55,216 bases of DNA, taken from positions 1-55,216 of IMG/VR virus record IMGVR_UViG_3300038549_000019; one strand, given 5' to 3'. The stretch is from a virus. The notes under the pieces were generated by a model. The model saw only the letters and a list, made by a program, of their open reading frames with translations. It ran no database searches and was not told where the DNA came from. Position 1 is the stretch's first letter, and the number at the start of each line of letters is the position of its first letter. Positions 1 through 8,676 of this stretch are shown one piece after another. A program made the position numbers and the translations under genes.

Positions 1-603
1 GGGGGTCCCGGTTGTGTCAATCCCTCGCACTAGGCCGTATGCCGTCACGTATCCAAACTCGTTATTTTCGATGTCCTGGGTTGCTACACCTAGCATATAA
101 TCCGCTGCCACCGACCCATCAGCAACCGCCGGGCCGATTTTGAGTTTGCCACTAGCGCCAATCGTGCCGGTCGCCATAACAGCCATTCCGTCCGTTATCG
201 TGCTGCCGGATGTATTTTTTGCGTAGTAATGCAGTTCCTGCCCGCATTGCAAAACAACATCGTTCAGGAGCCCTACATCTAGTGTCCCATCATCCTCATT
301 CCACTGGATCCGCCGGGGCAGTGTTACATGTGGCCCTACCGCCGCTAGGTCTATATAATCAGTAGCCACTGAGTTGTGAGCAGTTGAAGGCATTGATATA
401 AGGTGCTGTACGATTTGCTCAAGCCTCGCAAGCCTGCTTAGAGCATCGGCTGCCCTGGCATCGGCAGCTGCGGCCTGTTGTTCCAGTGCGTCACTACCGC
501 CCGCCTCCTCCAAAGTCTGTGTTTGGACGTACAGGCGTTCAAACTCTCTGATTGCCTCCTCATCCGGTAGGAAGGCGGAAAGCTGACGGCGCGTAAACCG
601 CAT
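1..603 (-). CDS. Virion structural/tail protein, copy 1 (3' end cut by window)
   Basis: Partial gene: the N-terminal 201 residues are present and the rest lies beyond base 1. The full-length relative is at 34519-35907 (462 aa). The start is ATG at 601-603 (protein begins MRFTRRQLSAFLP), just after the stop of the gp10-like gene, with a G-run as ribosome site. An alanine-rich predicted coiled coil (about residues 35-75) is followed by a beta-rich region. I do not recognise the family. Its place next to the gp10-like tail gene suggests a tail or virion accessory protein. Confidence 0.75.
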   Translation of the reverse strand, partial: MRFTRRQLSAFLPDEEAIREFERLYVQTQTLEEAGGSDALEQQAAAADARAADALSRLARLEQIVQHLISMPSTAHNSVATDYIDLAAVGPHVTLPRRIQWNEDDGTLDVGLLNDVVLQCGQELHYYAKNTSGSTITDGMAVMATGTIGASGKLKIGPAVADGSVAADYMLGVATQDIENNEFGYVTAYGLVRGIDTTGTP

Positions 604-604
604 A

Positions 605-2008
605 TCAGACCCCCAGGGGCTCGAATTGGGCTTCGAGACGTGCAAACGATGCCCTCCCTGTGCTATCGCCTCGGAACCTCTGGATCCGCCAGTTCCTCAT
701 AAACCCTTGGGTTCTCCAAACCAGGCGTTTTTCCCTTTGTCCGCTAGTCCCCAGTCGGATTGGGCGGTCCTGGCTCCATGTTTGCCCGTCCGTTGAGTAT
801 GACGTTGTTATCACAGGATTTGCGCCGTGCGGGATATTCCTGGCGATGGGCACTAGCTCGATTTCGTGGATGACGGCCCCTCGGGAGTCATTGTATAGGA
901 TCCGGGTTGAAAATTCCCACCCGACAACCTGCCCCCAGTGGTGGCCCGTTGTCCCGTCGATGTAACCAAGGGCGGCTCCAGCAGGATCACCAACCTCCCA
1001 TCGACCATGGGCCCAACAGTAGTCCCGAGCCCTAAACTGCCCGCTACCGGCTACACCACTCGTCAGGATCGACCAAACAGGCCCGCCCACTGCTTTTGAG
1101 GCTGTCAGGTCGAGGGCTAGCGTTTTGTCTGGTAGATGAACCAGCAGAATATGATTGAGTTTATCATGTATTGCCTCTAGCTTCGCCTCCGCTAGGGTGG
1201 CCTCACTATATCCCCTCAGTATGGTTTCGATCTCTGGGGTTGAGGCCCTAGTGGCTGTCGCGTTAGCCCCTAGCCAGATAGCAATTGGCTCGTTTCTGCC
1301 CGATCCCATAAAAGCTATCCCATCGTCAAACGCACAGCAGGTGTGAGCGCCGACAGACCCTCGGGTAATTTGTGCCCCTGGAACCCGTTGGAACGGGAAT
1401 GCCGTCCCGCCGATGTTAGTGAAAACCTCGATTGTGTACCTATTGACGGCGTAGGGCTCATTTCTGATTTTAACCAGCGCCATCAACGTATCCGGATCAA
1501 CCTCGCTCGATCCGTATTTCAGCGGGTTAACCTGGGTGGGGTCTGAGAGGTCCGTCACTATTAGATTTGTCCCATCGTGGACCATGTAATACCCGTCTAC
1601 CCAAATCACATCCAACGCGGTGCCTAGGTCAGGGTCCACTACCTGCGTTAGGGCGGTCCCATTCCAGTAATATAGCCTACCGCCGGATGTGACGGCCAAC
1701 CTGCCGAACCCATAGTCCATTGATACGAGGCCACCGGTGCCGACGTCTCCCAGGGTCACATAGGTCCCGTTTGCATTGACCCTAACTAGTTTGCGTCCCA
1801 TTACTCGGTAAACTTCACCCTGCCAGACAATGCCCCCCCGGTTTAGCCCAGGGCCGGTCCCCAACTGAGTAATCCCGTCGAGCGGTCGCAAATATCCACT
1901 GCTAATACCACTCTCCCCAGCCACCGGGACTAAATTAACCGGGTATGCGGTCCTGATGTCCGGGCCGTTGTCGGTAAATACGCCACTCAGGATAGGGATT
2001 TGTGTCAT
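605..2008 (-). CDS. P22 gp10-like tail hub / packaged-DNA stabilisation protein, copy 1
   Basis: A 467-aa protein, close to the 472 aa of P22 gp10, which it resembles throughout: an N-terminal PVNLVPV...SGYLRPLDGI stretch, a central YRVMGRKL and GDVGTGGLVSMDYG region, VTDLSDPTQ, EIETILRGYSEATLAEA and ILLVHLPDKTLALD. In P22, gp10 assembles under the portal with gp4 and gp26 to close the DNA channel after packaging. The ATG start lies just after the stop of the next gene upstream (TAAATG). It sits in the order gp4-like, small tail protein, structural protein, gp10-like. The variant at 35909-37312 has the same length with scattered substitutions. Confidence 0.92.
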   Translation of the reverse strand: MTQIPILSGVFTDNGPDIRTAYPVNLVPVAGESGISSGYLRPLDGITQLGTGPGLNRGGIVWQGEVYRVMGRKLVRVNANGTYVTLGDVGTGGLVSMDYGFGRLAVTSGGRLYYWNGTALTQVVDPDLGTALDVIWVDGYYMVHDGTNLIVTDLSDPTQVNPLKYGSSEVDPDTLMALVKIRNEPYAVNRYTIEVFTNIGGTAFPFQRVPGAQITRGSVGAHTCCAFDDGIAFMGSGRNEPIAIWLGANATATRASTPEIETILRGYSEATLAEAKLEAIHDKLNHILLVHLPDKTLALDLTASKAVGGPVWSILTSGVAGSGQFRARDYCWAHGRWEVGDPAGAALGYIDGTTGHHWGQVVGWEFSTRILYNDSRGAVIHEIELVPIARNIPHGANPVITTSYSTDGQTWSQDRPIRLGTSGQREKRLVWRTQGFMRNWRIQRFRGDSTGRASFARLEAQFEPLGV

Positions 2009-2470
2009 TTATTGGACACCCTTGAAAACCTGCACTGTAAATCCGACGGTTAGGTCATCCGCAGCCGCATCAATTGCGGCGCTATCCCAAAACCGCACAG
2101 TCGCACCAGGAGGCAGCCAGCAATCGACCGGGATTGAGACCTGGATGACACTATCAACAAACGAGGTTTCCCTCGCCACCCCTTGCATGAACATGTAGTT
2201 CCGTGCCAGGGATGCCGCCTGGACGGCCCCTGCCGAGTAATACCCCATTAGACCGCCGGAGGCATCAGTCAATGTCAGGCGCATTTGTCGATTACCGGCT
2301 GTTGCGGTTGATGCGAGGCGTGTGCTAGCCATGCATAGTTTCCACGTCTCGCCTGCTGGGACGGTCCACGATTTGTCACTATCGTTTGTGACGTTATCGT
2401 AGTAATGCCTCAAAGGCGCGACACTGGTAACGCAGTCGGTTCTATTGCTCCCACTCAGTTCATATTGCAT
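2009..2470 (-). CDS. Virion-associated protein of unknown function, copy 1
   Basis: A 153-aa beta-rich protein without a recognised domain, starting MQYELSGSNRTD. The open frame extends 13 codons further upstream, but ATG 2468-2470 is preferred because GGATAGGAG lies just before it, partly formed by the stop of the upstream gene, whereas the longer start has none. Its position between two tail genes, and a make-up rich in Ser, Thr, Ala and Gly, point to a virion component, perhaps a tail or head appendage. The variant at 37313-37774 differs by a single residue in the shared frame. Confidence 0.8.
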   Translation of the reverse strand: MQYELSGSNRTDCVTSVAPLRHYYDNVTNDSDKSWTVPAGETWKLCMASTRLASTATAGNRQMRLTLTDASGGLMGYYSAGAVQAASLARNYMFMQGVARETSFVDSVIQVSIPVDCWLPPGATVRFWDSAAIDAAADDLTVGFTVQVFKGVQ

Positions 2471-2478
2471 TTCTGCTC

Positions 2479-2835
2479 CTATCCAATACGCCAATTGGTG
2501 CCATCGCAAAACACTGGTACGACATTCGCACCGCCCCCAGCCACAATCGCCCCAATGCCAGCGGTAAAGGCTGCGTTAGAGTCCGTCACGTGAGCCCTTG
2601 CCCCTGCTAGGGTGGCGGATGCCGCTGGGAGGTTAGCGACTAGATACGCGGTTGTCTGCACATACTCACTAACAGTCAGTGTAGAGGCGGTTGCATCGGT
2701 CATGTTTGTTTGAACAAAATCGCGCACGGTCCCGACACTGACCTTCCGTGCGTCCCCGTCATCTACCGAGTAAGCAAGCAGTTTATCCCCGCTAACCACG
2801 GGGCTTTTTGTTGAGAGCTGGTTAATCGTTGTCAT
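2479..2835 (-). CDS. Small tail-fibre-like protein, copy 1
   Basis: A 118-aa protein. The N-terminus (MTTINQLSTKSPVVSGDKLL, then FVQTNM) has the look of the short adaptor found at the start of many podophage tail fibres. The end (GARAHVTDSNAAF...VPVFCDGTNWRIG) is a motif common at the C-termini of tail fibre and virion proteins. ATG at 2835 has GGAG six bases upstream, overlapping the stop of the gp4-like gene. In P22 the needle gene 26 lies in this neighbourhood, but the protein is too short and lacks the long coiled coil, so I do not call it a needle. Confidence 0.8.
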   Translation of the reverse strand: MTTINQLSTKSPVVSGDKLLAYSVDDGDARKVSVGTVRDFVQTNMTDATASTLTVSEYVQTTAYLVANLPAASATLAGARAHVTDSNAAFTAGIGAIVAGGGANVVPVFCDGTNWRIG

Positions 2836-2838
2836 ACG

Positions 2839-3321
2839 CTACTCCAGGTCAATAGGGCTATCTGGCCCGACTACGACATTATCAGTAGGGGCAGGCATGA
2901 AATTGGAGCCCGTGTCGTAAGTTGGTTTGTGGCCAGCCCCGGACGGTAGGCCGATTGAGTATTGCATTTGAGGCGGGATCGCTGCCCTGGACAACAACAC
3001 ATTATAGGCCTTGTATGCCGCGACCCTGGAGTCCTGGGCTGGTGTTTTACCGTACCCGGGAGCGAGTTTGAGCGCCAGATTGACGATAATAGCCTCGTTG
3101 GCCGAGTCAGGGACGCCTGTTGCCTCGTCGAGGTCGCTATCGTCGGGATTGGATGGGATCGGGTAGCCTAGTCGGATACCCTTCCCGTTCCATTCGGCCA
3201 ACATACTATCGAGCCGCCGTAGCGCCCTCTGGAGATCCTCCGGGTTGAGGTCAAAAACATAATCCGCCAACCCGAGTTCGGCGAATGCCTCAGAGATAAA
3301 TTGGCGCTTCGTATAGCCCAC
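2839..3321 (-). CDS. P22 gp4-like tail accessory factor (head completion), copy 1
   Basis: A 160-aa protein, near the 166 aa of P22 gp4. Shared features are an N-terminal helix (RQFISEAFAELGL), a DLQRALRRLDSMLAEWNGKGIRLGYP segment that corresponds to the P22 stretch around MMAEWYQDGI, and NLALKLAPGYGK. In P22, gp4 is the first factor to bind the portal after packaging and provides the platform for gp10. The start is GTG at 3321, three bases beyond the stop of the upstream gene, with GGGGTG as ribosome site. The variant copy has D20E as the only obvious change. Confidence 0.88.
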   Translation of the reverse strand: MGYTKRQFISEAFAELGLADYVFDLNPEDLQRALRRLDSMLAEWNGKGIRLGYPIPSNPDDSDLDEATGVPDSANEAIIVNLALKLAPGYGKTPAQDSRVAAYKAYNVLLSRAAIPPQMQYSIGLPSGAGHKPTYDTGSNFMPAPTDNVVVGPDSPIDLE

Positions 3322-3323
3322 TT

Positions 3324-3620
3324 TTACACCCCGTTGGCGGTTTTTGCCTCATCGATTTTGTTAATCAGTGTCGCATCGGCTGTCCGCCCATCGAATTTGA
3401 TGCCCAAGGCCTTGGCTGTGGCTTCCAAATCTGCGCGGGTAGGGGCCCGATAGGGCTTTTCAGCATCCAAAACACGCACTGGACGGGGCGCGGGAGCCAT
3501 CTGAGGCTCATGGAACCATCCGGCCTTGATGGCCGCGGCATAGTCGTGGGCATCGACAACCAGCAGATACTGCTGGGACCGCCCGTCAACCGTTTGAAAC
3601 ACGTAACGTGGGAACTCCAT
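3324..3620 (-). CDS. Small head-region protein with HeH/LEM-like C-terminus, copy 1
   Basis: A 98-aa protein. The N-terminal half (FQTVDGRSQQYLLVVDAHDYAAAIKAGW) is unassigned. The C-terminal PTRADLEATAKALGIKFDGR...LINKID resembles the short two-helix HeH/LEM-type domain frequent in small phage head-module proteins. ATG at 3620 has a strong ATAGGAGG ribosome site. It is the first gene after a conserved hairpin and precedes the gp4-like gene. Function unknown; a head-completion or connector role is a guess from position. Confidence 0.72.
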   Translation of the reverse strand: MEFPRYVFQTVDGRSQQYLLVVDAHDYAAAIKAGWFHEPQMAPAPRPVRVLDAEKPYRAPTRADLEATAKALGIKFDGRTADATLINKIDEAKTANGV

Positions 3621-3639
3621 GTAATCCTCCTATGGTTGC

Positions 3640-3676
3640 AAGATAGGTGGGAGGATTCCGCCCCCCACCTAATCTT
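3640..3676 (-). terminator. Conserved intergenic stem-loop, copy 1
   Basis: AAGATAGGTGGG...CCCACCTAATCTT forms a long stem with a six-base loop (ATTCCG). It lies between two minus-strand genes and has no U-tract on the minus strand, so it may be an attenuator, processing or stability element rather than a full terminator. In copy 2 the one mismatched pair (A3652) is a G, making the stem perfect, which supports selection on structure. Confidence 0.6.
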
Positions 3677-3684
3677 ACGGCATA

Positions 3685-4329
3685 TTAAGCAATGCGGTAG
3701 GTCACAAACGTGTTCGCCGCTGTCTTCCGCGTCCGGAACATGGCGCTATTCCCGTACACCCCACCGGTCGAGGCATGGGCGGACTGGACGATCGGGTTAC
3801 CGACAATGGTATGATCGGTTCCAGCCGTCACCGTGATGGTATCGGCAGCGGCAGCACTGAGATTAATGAGGCTCCAGTCGAATGCCTCGTTAATCTGGAG
3901 ACCGGCACCGGCATCCGACAAAGTGCCAGTGGGGAGCGTGTAGGCCTGAGTAGCACCCGCTGCATGGGTCCCGGTGACGATTTTGGTCAGCAGTTCCGCG
4001 ATTGTCAGGGTTGCAGCCGTGGTTTCTGCGGTCGGAGCACCCTGCACAAGTGTCCCGGCGGCAACATCAGCCGATGGGACAGTGCCGATGTCATACGTAG
4101 CACCACCGGCACCCGCCTCAACCCGGATCTCAGTCGCGGCGGAGAACGCGGTTGACACGTATTCGGTTCCGGCGGTTGTCTCGGCAACAAAAACCCAGGC
4201 CTCTGGGTAATTAGTGGTCGCGACCTTCTTGTATAGCTTGCACGGGGTCACCGAGAAAATGGCGACTTTGGACGAGGCGGGAACGGTAGCCGTGGCTGTT
4301 CCGTCGCGGAAGATGTATTGCTTGGCCAT
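3685..4329 (-). CDS. Probable head decoration / virion structural protein, copy 1
   Basis: A 214-aa, Ala/Thr-rich, beta-rich protein lying directly downstream of the coat gene, where decoration or head-fibre proteins are usual. It begins MAKQYIFRDGTATATVPA; the second half (LLTKIVTGTHAAGATQAYTLPTGTLSDA..FDWSLINLSA) resembles a module shared by several phage structural proteins. The ATG has AAAGGAGAG upstream. Hairpins flank the gene on both sides (3640-3676 and 4361-4384), so its dosage may be set separately from coat. No enzyme motif is visible. Confidence 0.72.
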   Translation of the reverse strand: MAKQYIFRDGTATATVPASSKVAIFSVTPCKLYKKVATTNYPEAWVFVAETTAGTEYVSTAFSAATEIRVEAGAGGATYDIGTVPSADVAAGTLVQGAPTAETTAATLTIAELLTKIVTGTHAAGATQAYTLPTGTLSDAGAGLQINEAFDWSLINLSAAAADTITVTAGTDHTIVGNPIVQSAHASTGGVYGNSAMFRTRKTAANTFVTYRIA

Positions 4330-4360
4330 TGTTATCTCTCCTTTCTATAAACAAGGGAAA

Positions 4361-4384
4361 GGCGGGCCGGGAATCCAGCCCGCC
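4361..4384. terminator. Hairpin after the coat gene, inverted loop relative to copy 2
   Basis: GGCGGGC - CGGGAATCCA - GCCCGCC is a perfect 7-bp GC stem with a ten-base loop in the 67-bp gap after the coat stop. In copy 2 the stem is the same but the loop reads TGGATTCCCG, the exact reverse complement, so the whole 24-bp element is inverted there. Likely a transcription or mRNA stability element between coat and the next gene. Confidence 0.75.
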
Positions 4385-4396
4385 TGGGTATCACAA

Positions 4397-5671
4397 TTAG
4401 GTCTGGCTAAACAGAATGATCCCGCTCATTTCGGGCTGTTTGTTCACAACACCAAAGAGTGTGTCCAGACGATACTTGGTCTTCATCGTGTTGATGTCAT
4501 ATTGCTTCTGCATGACCAGCTGGATGCCCTGGTCGGTCGCGCCCTTCATGACAGCGGCACCGGCATCAGACGGGACCGCATAGCGACCGGGCAGGATTTC
4601 CAGCGCGTCACGCTGCCAGAAAACATTGATCGGGGCAGCCGCGGTGTTGAGCCAGACGATGGCGGAGTTGGCAGCCTTGGTGTTGATGACACAATTCTGA
4701 TACATCTTTTCGGCTGCGGTCGCGCCCTGGGCCGTAATCATGGGCGGGGTAATTTTGAGCGTGGTCCCGTCAACAACTTCCACAACTCGGAACGTCTTGA
4801 GCTGCCCAGTATCACCCTTCGTGATGTGGTGCACAGCATTCAGGGCGGCAACCGTGAAACAGTCGCCAGCAACCACGCTAGCCGTCGAGCTGACCGTGAT
4901 GTTCTGGAACCGATTATCAACGTTGCTAACCTCACCGGTGGTAGCGGTCGAGGTCGCCTTGGGGGTGTAGTAATTACCTCCACCGTCCAACGTGGACATC
5001 GTGATAGCACCACCGCCAGCAGCCGCAGTGATGCGCTGGGCATAATCGAGCTTGTAGGTATCGAAGCCAGCGACACGGCCTACGAACGAATCCGAGTAGG
5101 CCTTTTCCGACTTGCCATTGCCGAACGAGCGGCTAGCCTTGGAAAGGTCGCCAGCCATACCGTTATAGTCACGGCTAGAAAGAGCCGCGTAACGATCCCA
5201 GGATGGGACACCCTGCTCGTTCATGAGCGCGTCGCACAGGGCCAAATCAGCATAGCCGGAGGCAGCCGCCGTTACCTTGACAACGAGGGAACCATACAGG
5301 CTAGCGGCGCTCAGCATTGCAAGATTAATATCGGATGCCAGCTTCTGCTTAGCCGCCTCGCCCAACCGGCCCTCCTGGAGGGTGTCCCGCAGCTCGGCAG
5401 CGGTCAAGGTCCAGGGCACAGACTTGCTATACCCGAGCGTGGCCGGGACGGAAAGCTGAGTCTGGTCGCCAAAGTTGGCAGACATATCGGTGCCAGTGAA
5501 GCTCTGCATGATGTAGGGCTGAGGACGCCAAACGATATTGTTGGCTCGTTCCATCATCGCGTCATCAGAGCGGTAGACGCTCACATTCTTGCTCAGGACC
5601 AAGGCATCGTTGAACCCCTCAAGCAGGGTCTCAAACGCCACTCGTTCCTCTTTGCTAAAAGCGTTGCTCAT
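4397..5671 (-). CDS. Major capsid protein, P22 coat (gp5) family, copy 1
   Basis: A 424-aa protein (P22 coat is 430 aa) that forms the icosahedral shell. Features shared with P22 gp5: an N-terminal NIVWRPQP segment (P22 NTIWMPVE), LRDT followed by LASDINLAMLSAASLYGSLVV, VGRVAGFDTYKLDYA, VDNRFQNITVSSTASVVAGDCFTV, RVVEVVDGTTLKITP and NVFWQRDALEI near the end. It carries the HK97-type fold with the P22 insertion domain in the middle. ATG at 5671 has AAAGGAG upstream, 12 bp after the scaffold stop. The order portal, scaffold, coat is that of P22. Confidence 0.94.
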   Translation of the reverse strand: MSNAFSKEERVAFETLLEGFNDALVLSKNVSVYRSDDAMMERANNIVWRPQPYIMQSFTGTDMSANFGDQTQLSVPATLGYSKSVPWTLTAAELRDTLQEGRLGEAAKQKLASDINLAMLSAASLYGSLVVKVTAAASGYADLALCDALMNEQGVPSWDRYAALSSRDYNGMAGDLSKASRSFGNGKSEKAYSDSFVGRVAGFDTYKLDYAQRITAAAGGGAITMSTLDGGGNYYTPKATSTATTGEVSNVDNRFQNITVSSTASVVAGDCFTVAALNAVHHITKGDTGQLKTFRVVEVVDGTTLKITPPMITAQGATAAEKMYQNCVINTKAANSAIVWLNTAAAPINVFWQRDALEILPGRYAVPSDAGAAVMKGATDQGIQLVMQKQYDINTMKTKYRLDTLFGVVNKQPEMSGIILFSQT

Positions 5672-5683
5672 TTCTTTTCTCCT

Positions 5684-6529
5684 TTAGGACTGCTTGTCTC
5701 TGATTTGTCGTTTGTAGGCTGTCACTTTGGTATAGTCTCCAGACCGGGCAGCCTCTTCCCGAAGTCTTTCGAGCGTTGAATCCACCGTGCCGGAAATATT
5801 TCGCCCGGTTGCCTGGGGCACCTTCTCGGGGGGTGGAATGGGGGTGCGTTTTGCCATTTTGATTTGCGCCTCAAGTTTTGCAGCCGCGAATGCAAATTTC
5901 ACAGGGTCAGTAATGCTAGCGAGTTCCTTAGCCTTGGCTGGAGACTTGCCCAGCGCGTAAACCATTTGGGCCGGGTTGGTGCACCCCTGGATGAGGATTC
6001 CCTGCTGGACCTGGCTCAGGGTGGTAAAGACTTCCGATTCAGCCTCTTCAAAGTCATCAACCTCTAAAGATGTCTTAGCCTTGCCGTAGTCTTCAACCCG
6101 GGCCTGCCACGCCCTAGCTTGCTCCTCTTCCTGAGCCTTAGCCTTAGCCTCAGCCTCGTCTTTCTTTCGCTTTGTTTCGTACCAGCGGGTAAGATCCTCC
6201 TCGTACCTTTCGGGGTCCCATTCGCAGCCCTCCAACGTGGGCTTGGGGCCGACGGCCACTTCCGGAGTCTTGGCCTGCTCGTACTCCCGGAGCCTTTCCT
6301 CCAGCTTTCGCTTTTCTTTCAGTGTCTCCCTGTGAGCTTTGCGTAGCTCCCGGACCCACTCAGGGGCTTTGTGCTCCTCTTCATGGGCAGCGGGATCCTC
6401 TCCAAACGTAACAATGACTGATTCCGGTTCCTCGGTTGGGGCAGGGGCTTCCCCACCCTCGGGCGTCTCACCCGTAAGAGGTTCCTGGATCTCGGCTTCT
6501 TGTGGCGTTTGTTCTTCGACTTGGCTCAT
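5684..6529 (-). CDS. Scaffolding protein, P22 gp8-like, copy 1
   Basis: A 281-aa, highly charged, helical protein. Acidic N-terminus (about residues 1-65), central coiled coil rich in Glu, Lys and Ala (about 65-160), and a basic C-terminal tail (SGDYTKVTAYKRQIRDKQ), like the coat-binding end of P22 gp8. It would direct procapsid assembly and then leave. The ATG at 6527-6529 is chosen over an upstream ATG (6550) because AAAGG lies six bases before it; the longer form would start inside the portal stop region. The acidic N-terminal third differs most between the two copies. Confidence 0.85.
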   Translation of the reverse strand: MSQVEEQTPQEAEIQEPLTGETPEGGEAPAPTEEPESVIVTFGEDPAAHEEEHKAPEWVRELRKAHRETLKEKRKLEERLREYEQAKTPEVAVGPKPTLEGCEWDPERYEEDLTRWYETKRKKDEAEAKAKAQEEEQARAWQARVEDYGKAKTSLEVDDFEEAESEVFTTLSQVQQGILIQGCTNPAQMVYALGKSPAKAKELASITDPVKFAFAAAKLEAQIKMAKRTPIPPPEKVPQATGRNISGTVDSTLERLREEAARSGDYTKVTAYKRQIRDKQS

Positions 6530-6539
6530 GATGCGCCTT

Positions 6540-8654
6540 TCACTCCCCATTAAGGGCCGGGGGATAGCCCATATTGCCTAGCGCGTCCGGTTCATCGGCT
6601 GGACGGGTAGCCGTAGTATTCACCGCCTCCTCCAGGACTCGGGCCATCCTGACCGCAGCTTCACCGGTCTTGATGTCCAGCTGGGATAGTGTTTCTGCTG
6701 TTTTTGCCCTGGTCAGTTCGGTCTCTGCGACCGTTTTAACCGCATCCGTTTGGGCCTTAATTGCCTTGGCTTGTGCTTCGGCAGCCGCTGCCTTGAGGTA
6801 TTCGGCCTGGGGGTCAGGCTGTTGAGCATTCAATGCCGCCTGCATGGCTTCCAGGTCCGCTTCAGTCGGCTTGAGAGCACCGAGTTTGACCAGCTTCTGC
6901 CTGAAGTATTCCCTGACATCCGTGATGCCTTCGCCTTCGATGTTCATCAGGACCATCGCCTGCAAAATCTGCTGTGTCTCTGGGTCCGTCACCACCGGGA
7001 GTAACGCAGTCAGGGATTTGACTGTGGCATCCCGCCTGCTCTGGCTTGTTGGGCCCACTTCCACAGAGACATCCATGTTGGCGGTTGATAAATCGTTCTC
7101 CAGCACAACCTTGCCGGTCTTGTCTAGCACTTTCCGGCCAATTGTTACCGGGAACGCCTTGCCCGATGCATCGAACCCCTTCATCCTGCGCTCTTCATCA
7201 CCAGGGCTATAAATCTCCTGGGCAATCGAGAGCCAAACCTCGCCACATCGCCGGACGGCCTTGGCCATGTTGGACATATAAATGAAGGACTGCATGTCCA
7301 GGCGCGTTTGGATTAGCTCAACAGCCTTGCCGGAGATATTGCTGACTAGATTATCGCCGTTTTGAGCACCACCCAGCAAGTCCTTGAGATCTTGCTCGGT
7401 CAGCTGCAACAAGGCCCCCAGGGCCGGTGGAACCTGTGGGGGCTGAGTTGATCCGACTGGGCCACTGACAACAGACTGGCCACTCGCATCTGTGACCGGG
7501 TTAATCAGCAGGTAGGGGTAATTATTGACGTTATCATCCGCCCACATGACCTGATGCCCTGAAACCTGCTCAGGGGTAAAGATTGGTTTCTGGACAGGGG
7601 ATAAAGCAGAAATCTCACCAAGGCGGGAAATCTGCATGTTTTTCAGCCGCTGACTGTCCTTTGCTGTGCGGACATGCCCCTGCATTCGCTCCACGCCGTC
7701 GATTACCCATCTCTTACCAAATACAGGGATGATGGGGATGTGCTTACCAGCGATAACCCCGCAGTCCTCAAGCACCTTCCCACCTGACATGAGATACTTG
7801 TGGACTCTGCGCATCTTAATCTTTCGGCGCTTGATCTCTTCGGACCCAGTTGAGTCCAGTTCCCTCAGCAATGCACCATCATCGTCCTCAAGATCATCCA
7901 AGGTATGGGATTGCTCCTCCCCTGTAATGAGCCTGTAGGTTACTAGCGTATCGCTCTGCTCCTCAACAACGTAGTATTCGGCAATGTACACCGTGTCCGG
8001 AGTTGACCAGTCAAACATTGACGCATCAATAGGCTTTTCCCAGGAGGTTGGATCATCACCCCACTCTGCGAGGTAATCCTCCCTATCCTGAGGGACCAGT
8101 ACGAAACAATATTTGGCGTCTGCCTTGTCCTGGCGTCTTGCGGTAGGGTCGAAAAACACACATGAATCGGCGTCAAAAATCGGCTCGAACCGCACACGTT
8201 GGCGGTCGTCCTCGGGATCCAGTTCATTTTCATAGCAGGCCCGGACTCGCCACGCCCCAAATCCGCCCCCCACGGCTTCCTCAAATGCATTATCGTAGGC
8301 CTCATCAGCGGCGCTATCCTGCTCATCTGCTCGATACAACGCATCGCATGTATCCGCCAATGAGTCCTTCTCACTGCCGTCCTTGGGGACAAAATCAACA
8401 CTGATACGGTTGTTCCGGTATTCATTGATGATGCGAATGATGTTGAGGTGAACTTTATTAACCTCAAACATTGGGCGGTTCTTGAACTGCTCTCCAAGTG
8501 CACCTTCCCACTGGGCACCCGCGATAGAGTAAAACCGCCTATCCTCAAGGCAAAGCTTGCGCTCATCCTGGCAGGCATCTATGGTCAGGTCAAACCGGCG
8601 CAGAGCCTCAGTGTGGACCCTGCGGAGGCGTTCCTCTGTGCTCATTCGCCCCAT
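6540..8654 (-). CDS. Portal protein, P22 gp1-like, copy 1
   Basis: A 704-aa protein (P22 portal is 725 aa). It forms the dodecameric ring through which DNA is packaged and ejected. Portal-like features: an early region with RFYSIAGAQWEGALGEQFKN and VHLNIIRIINEYRNNRISVDFVP, a central GKHIPIIPVFGKRWVIDG and AKDSQRLKN, and a C-terminal helical barrel region rich in Ala, Lys and Glu (QAEYLKAAAAEAQAKAIKAQTDAV). The first ATG is the right start: the alternative M4 is Q in copy 2. About a dozen substitutions separate the two variants. Confidence 0.9.
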   Translation of the reverse strand: MGRMSTEERLRRVHTEALRRFDLTIDACQDERKLCLEDRRFYSIAGAQWEGALGEQFKNRPMFEVNKVHLNIIRIINEYRNNRISVDFVPKDGSEKDSLADTCDALYRADEQDSAADEAYDNAFEEAVGGGFGAWRVRACYENELDPEDDRQRVRFEPIFDADSCVFFDPTARRQDKADAKYCFVLVPQDREDYLAEWGDDPTSWEKPIDASMFDWSTPDTVYIAEYYVVEEQSDTLVTYRLITGEEQSHTLDDLEDDDGALLRELDSTGSEEIKRRKIKMRRVHKYLMSGGKVLEDCGVIAGKHIPIIPVFGKRWVIDGVERMQGHVRTAKDSQRLKNMQISRLGEISALSPVQKPIFTPEQVSGHQVMWADDNVNNYPYLLINPVTDASGQSVVSGPVGSTQPPQVPPALGALLQLTEQDLKDLLGGAQNGDNLVSNISGKAVELIQTRLDMQSFIYMSNMAKAVRRCGEVWLSIAQEIYSPGDEERRMKGFDASGKAFPVTIGRKVLDKTGKVVLENDLSTANMDVSVEVGPTSQSRRDATVKSLTALLPVVTDPETQQILQAMVLMNIEGEGITDVREYFRQKLVKLGALKPTEADLEAMQAALNAQQPDPQAEYLKAAAAEAQAKAIKAQTDAVKTVAETELTRAKTAETLSQLDIKTGEAAVRMARVLEEAVNTTATRPADEPDALGNMGYPPALNGE

Positions 8655-8676
8655 AGTACCCCCATATGATTATAGG

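Noticed and set aside
4214-5779. 521-aa plus-strand frame antisense to coat
   Set aside because: Shadow of the coat gene; in copy 2 the corresponding frame stops after 209 aa.
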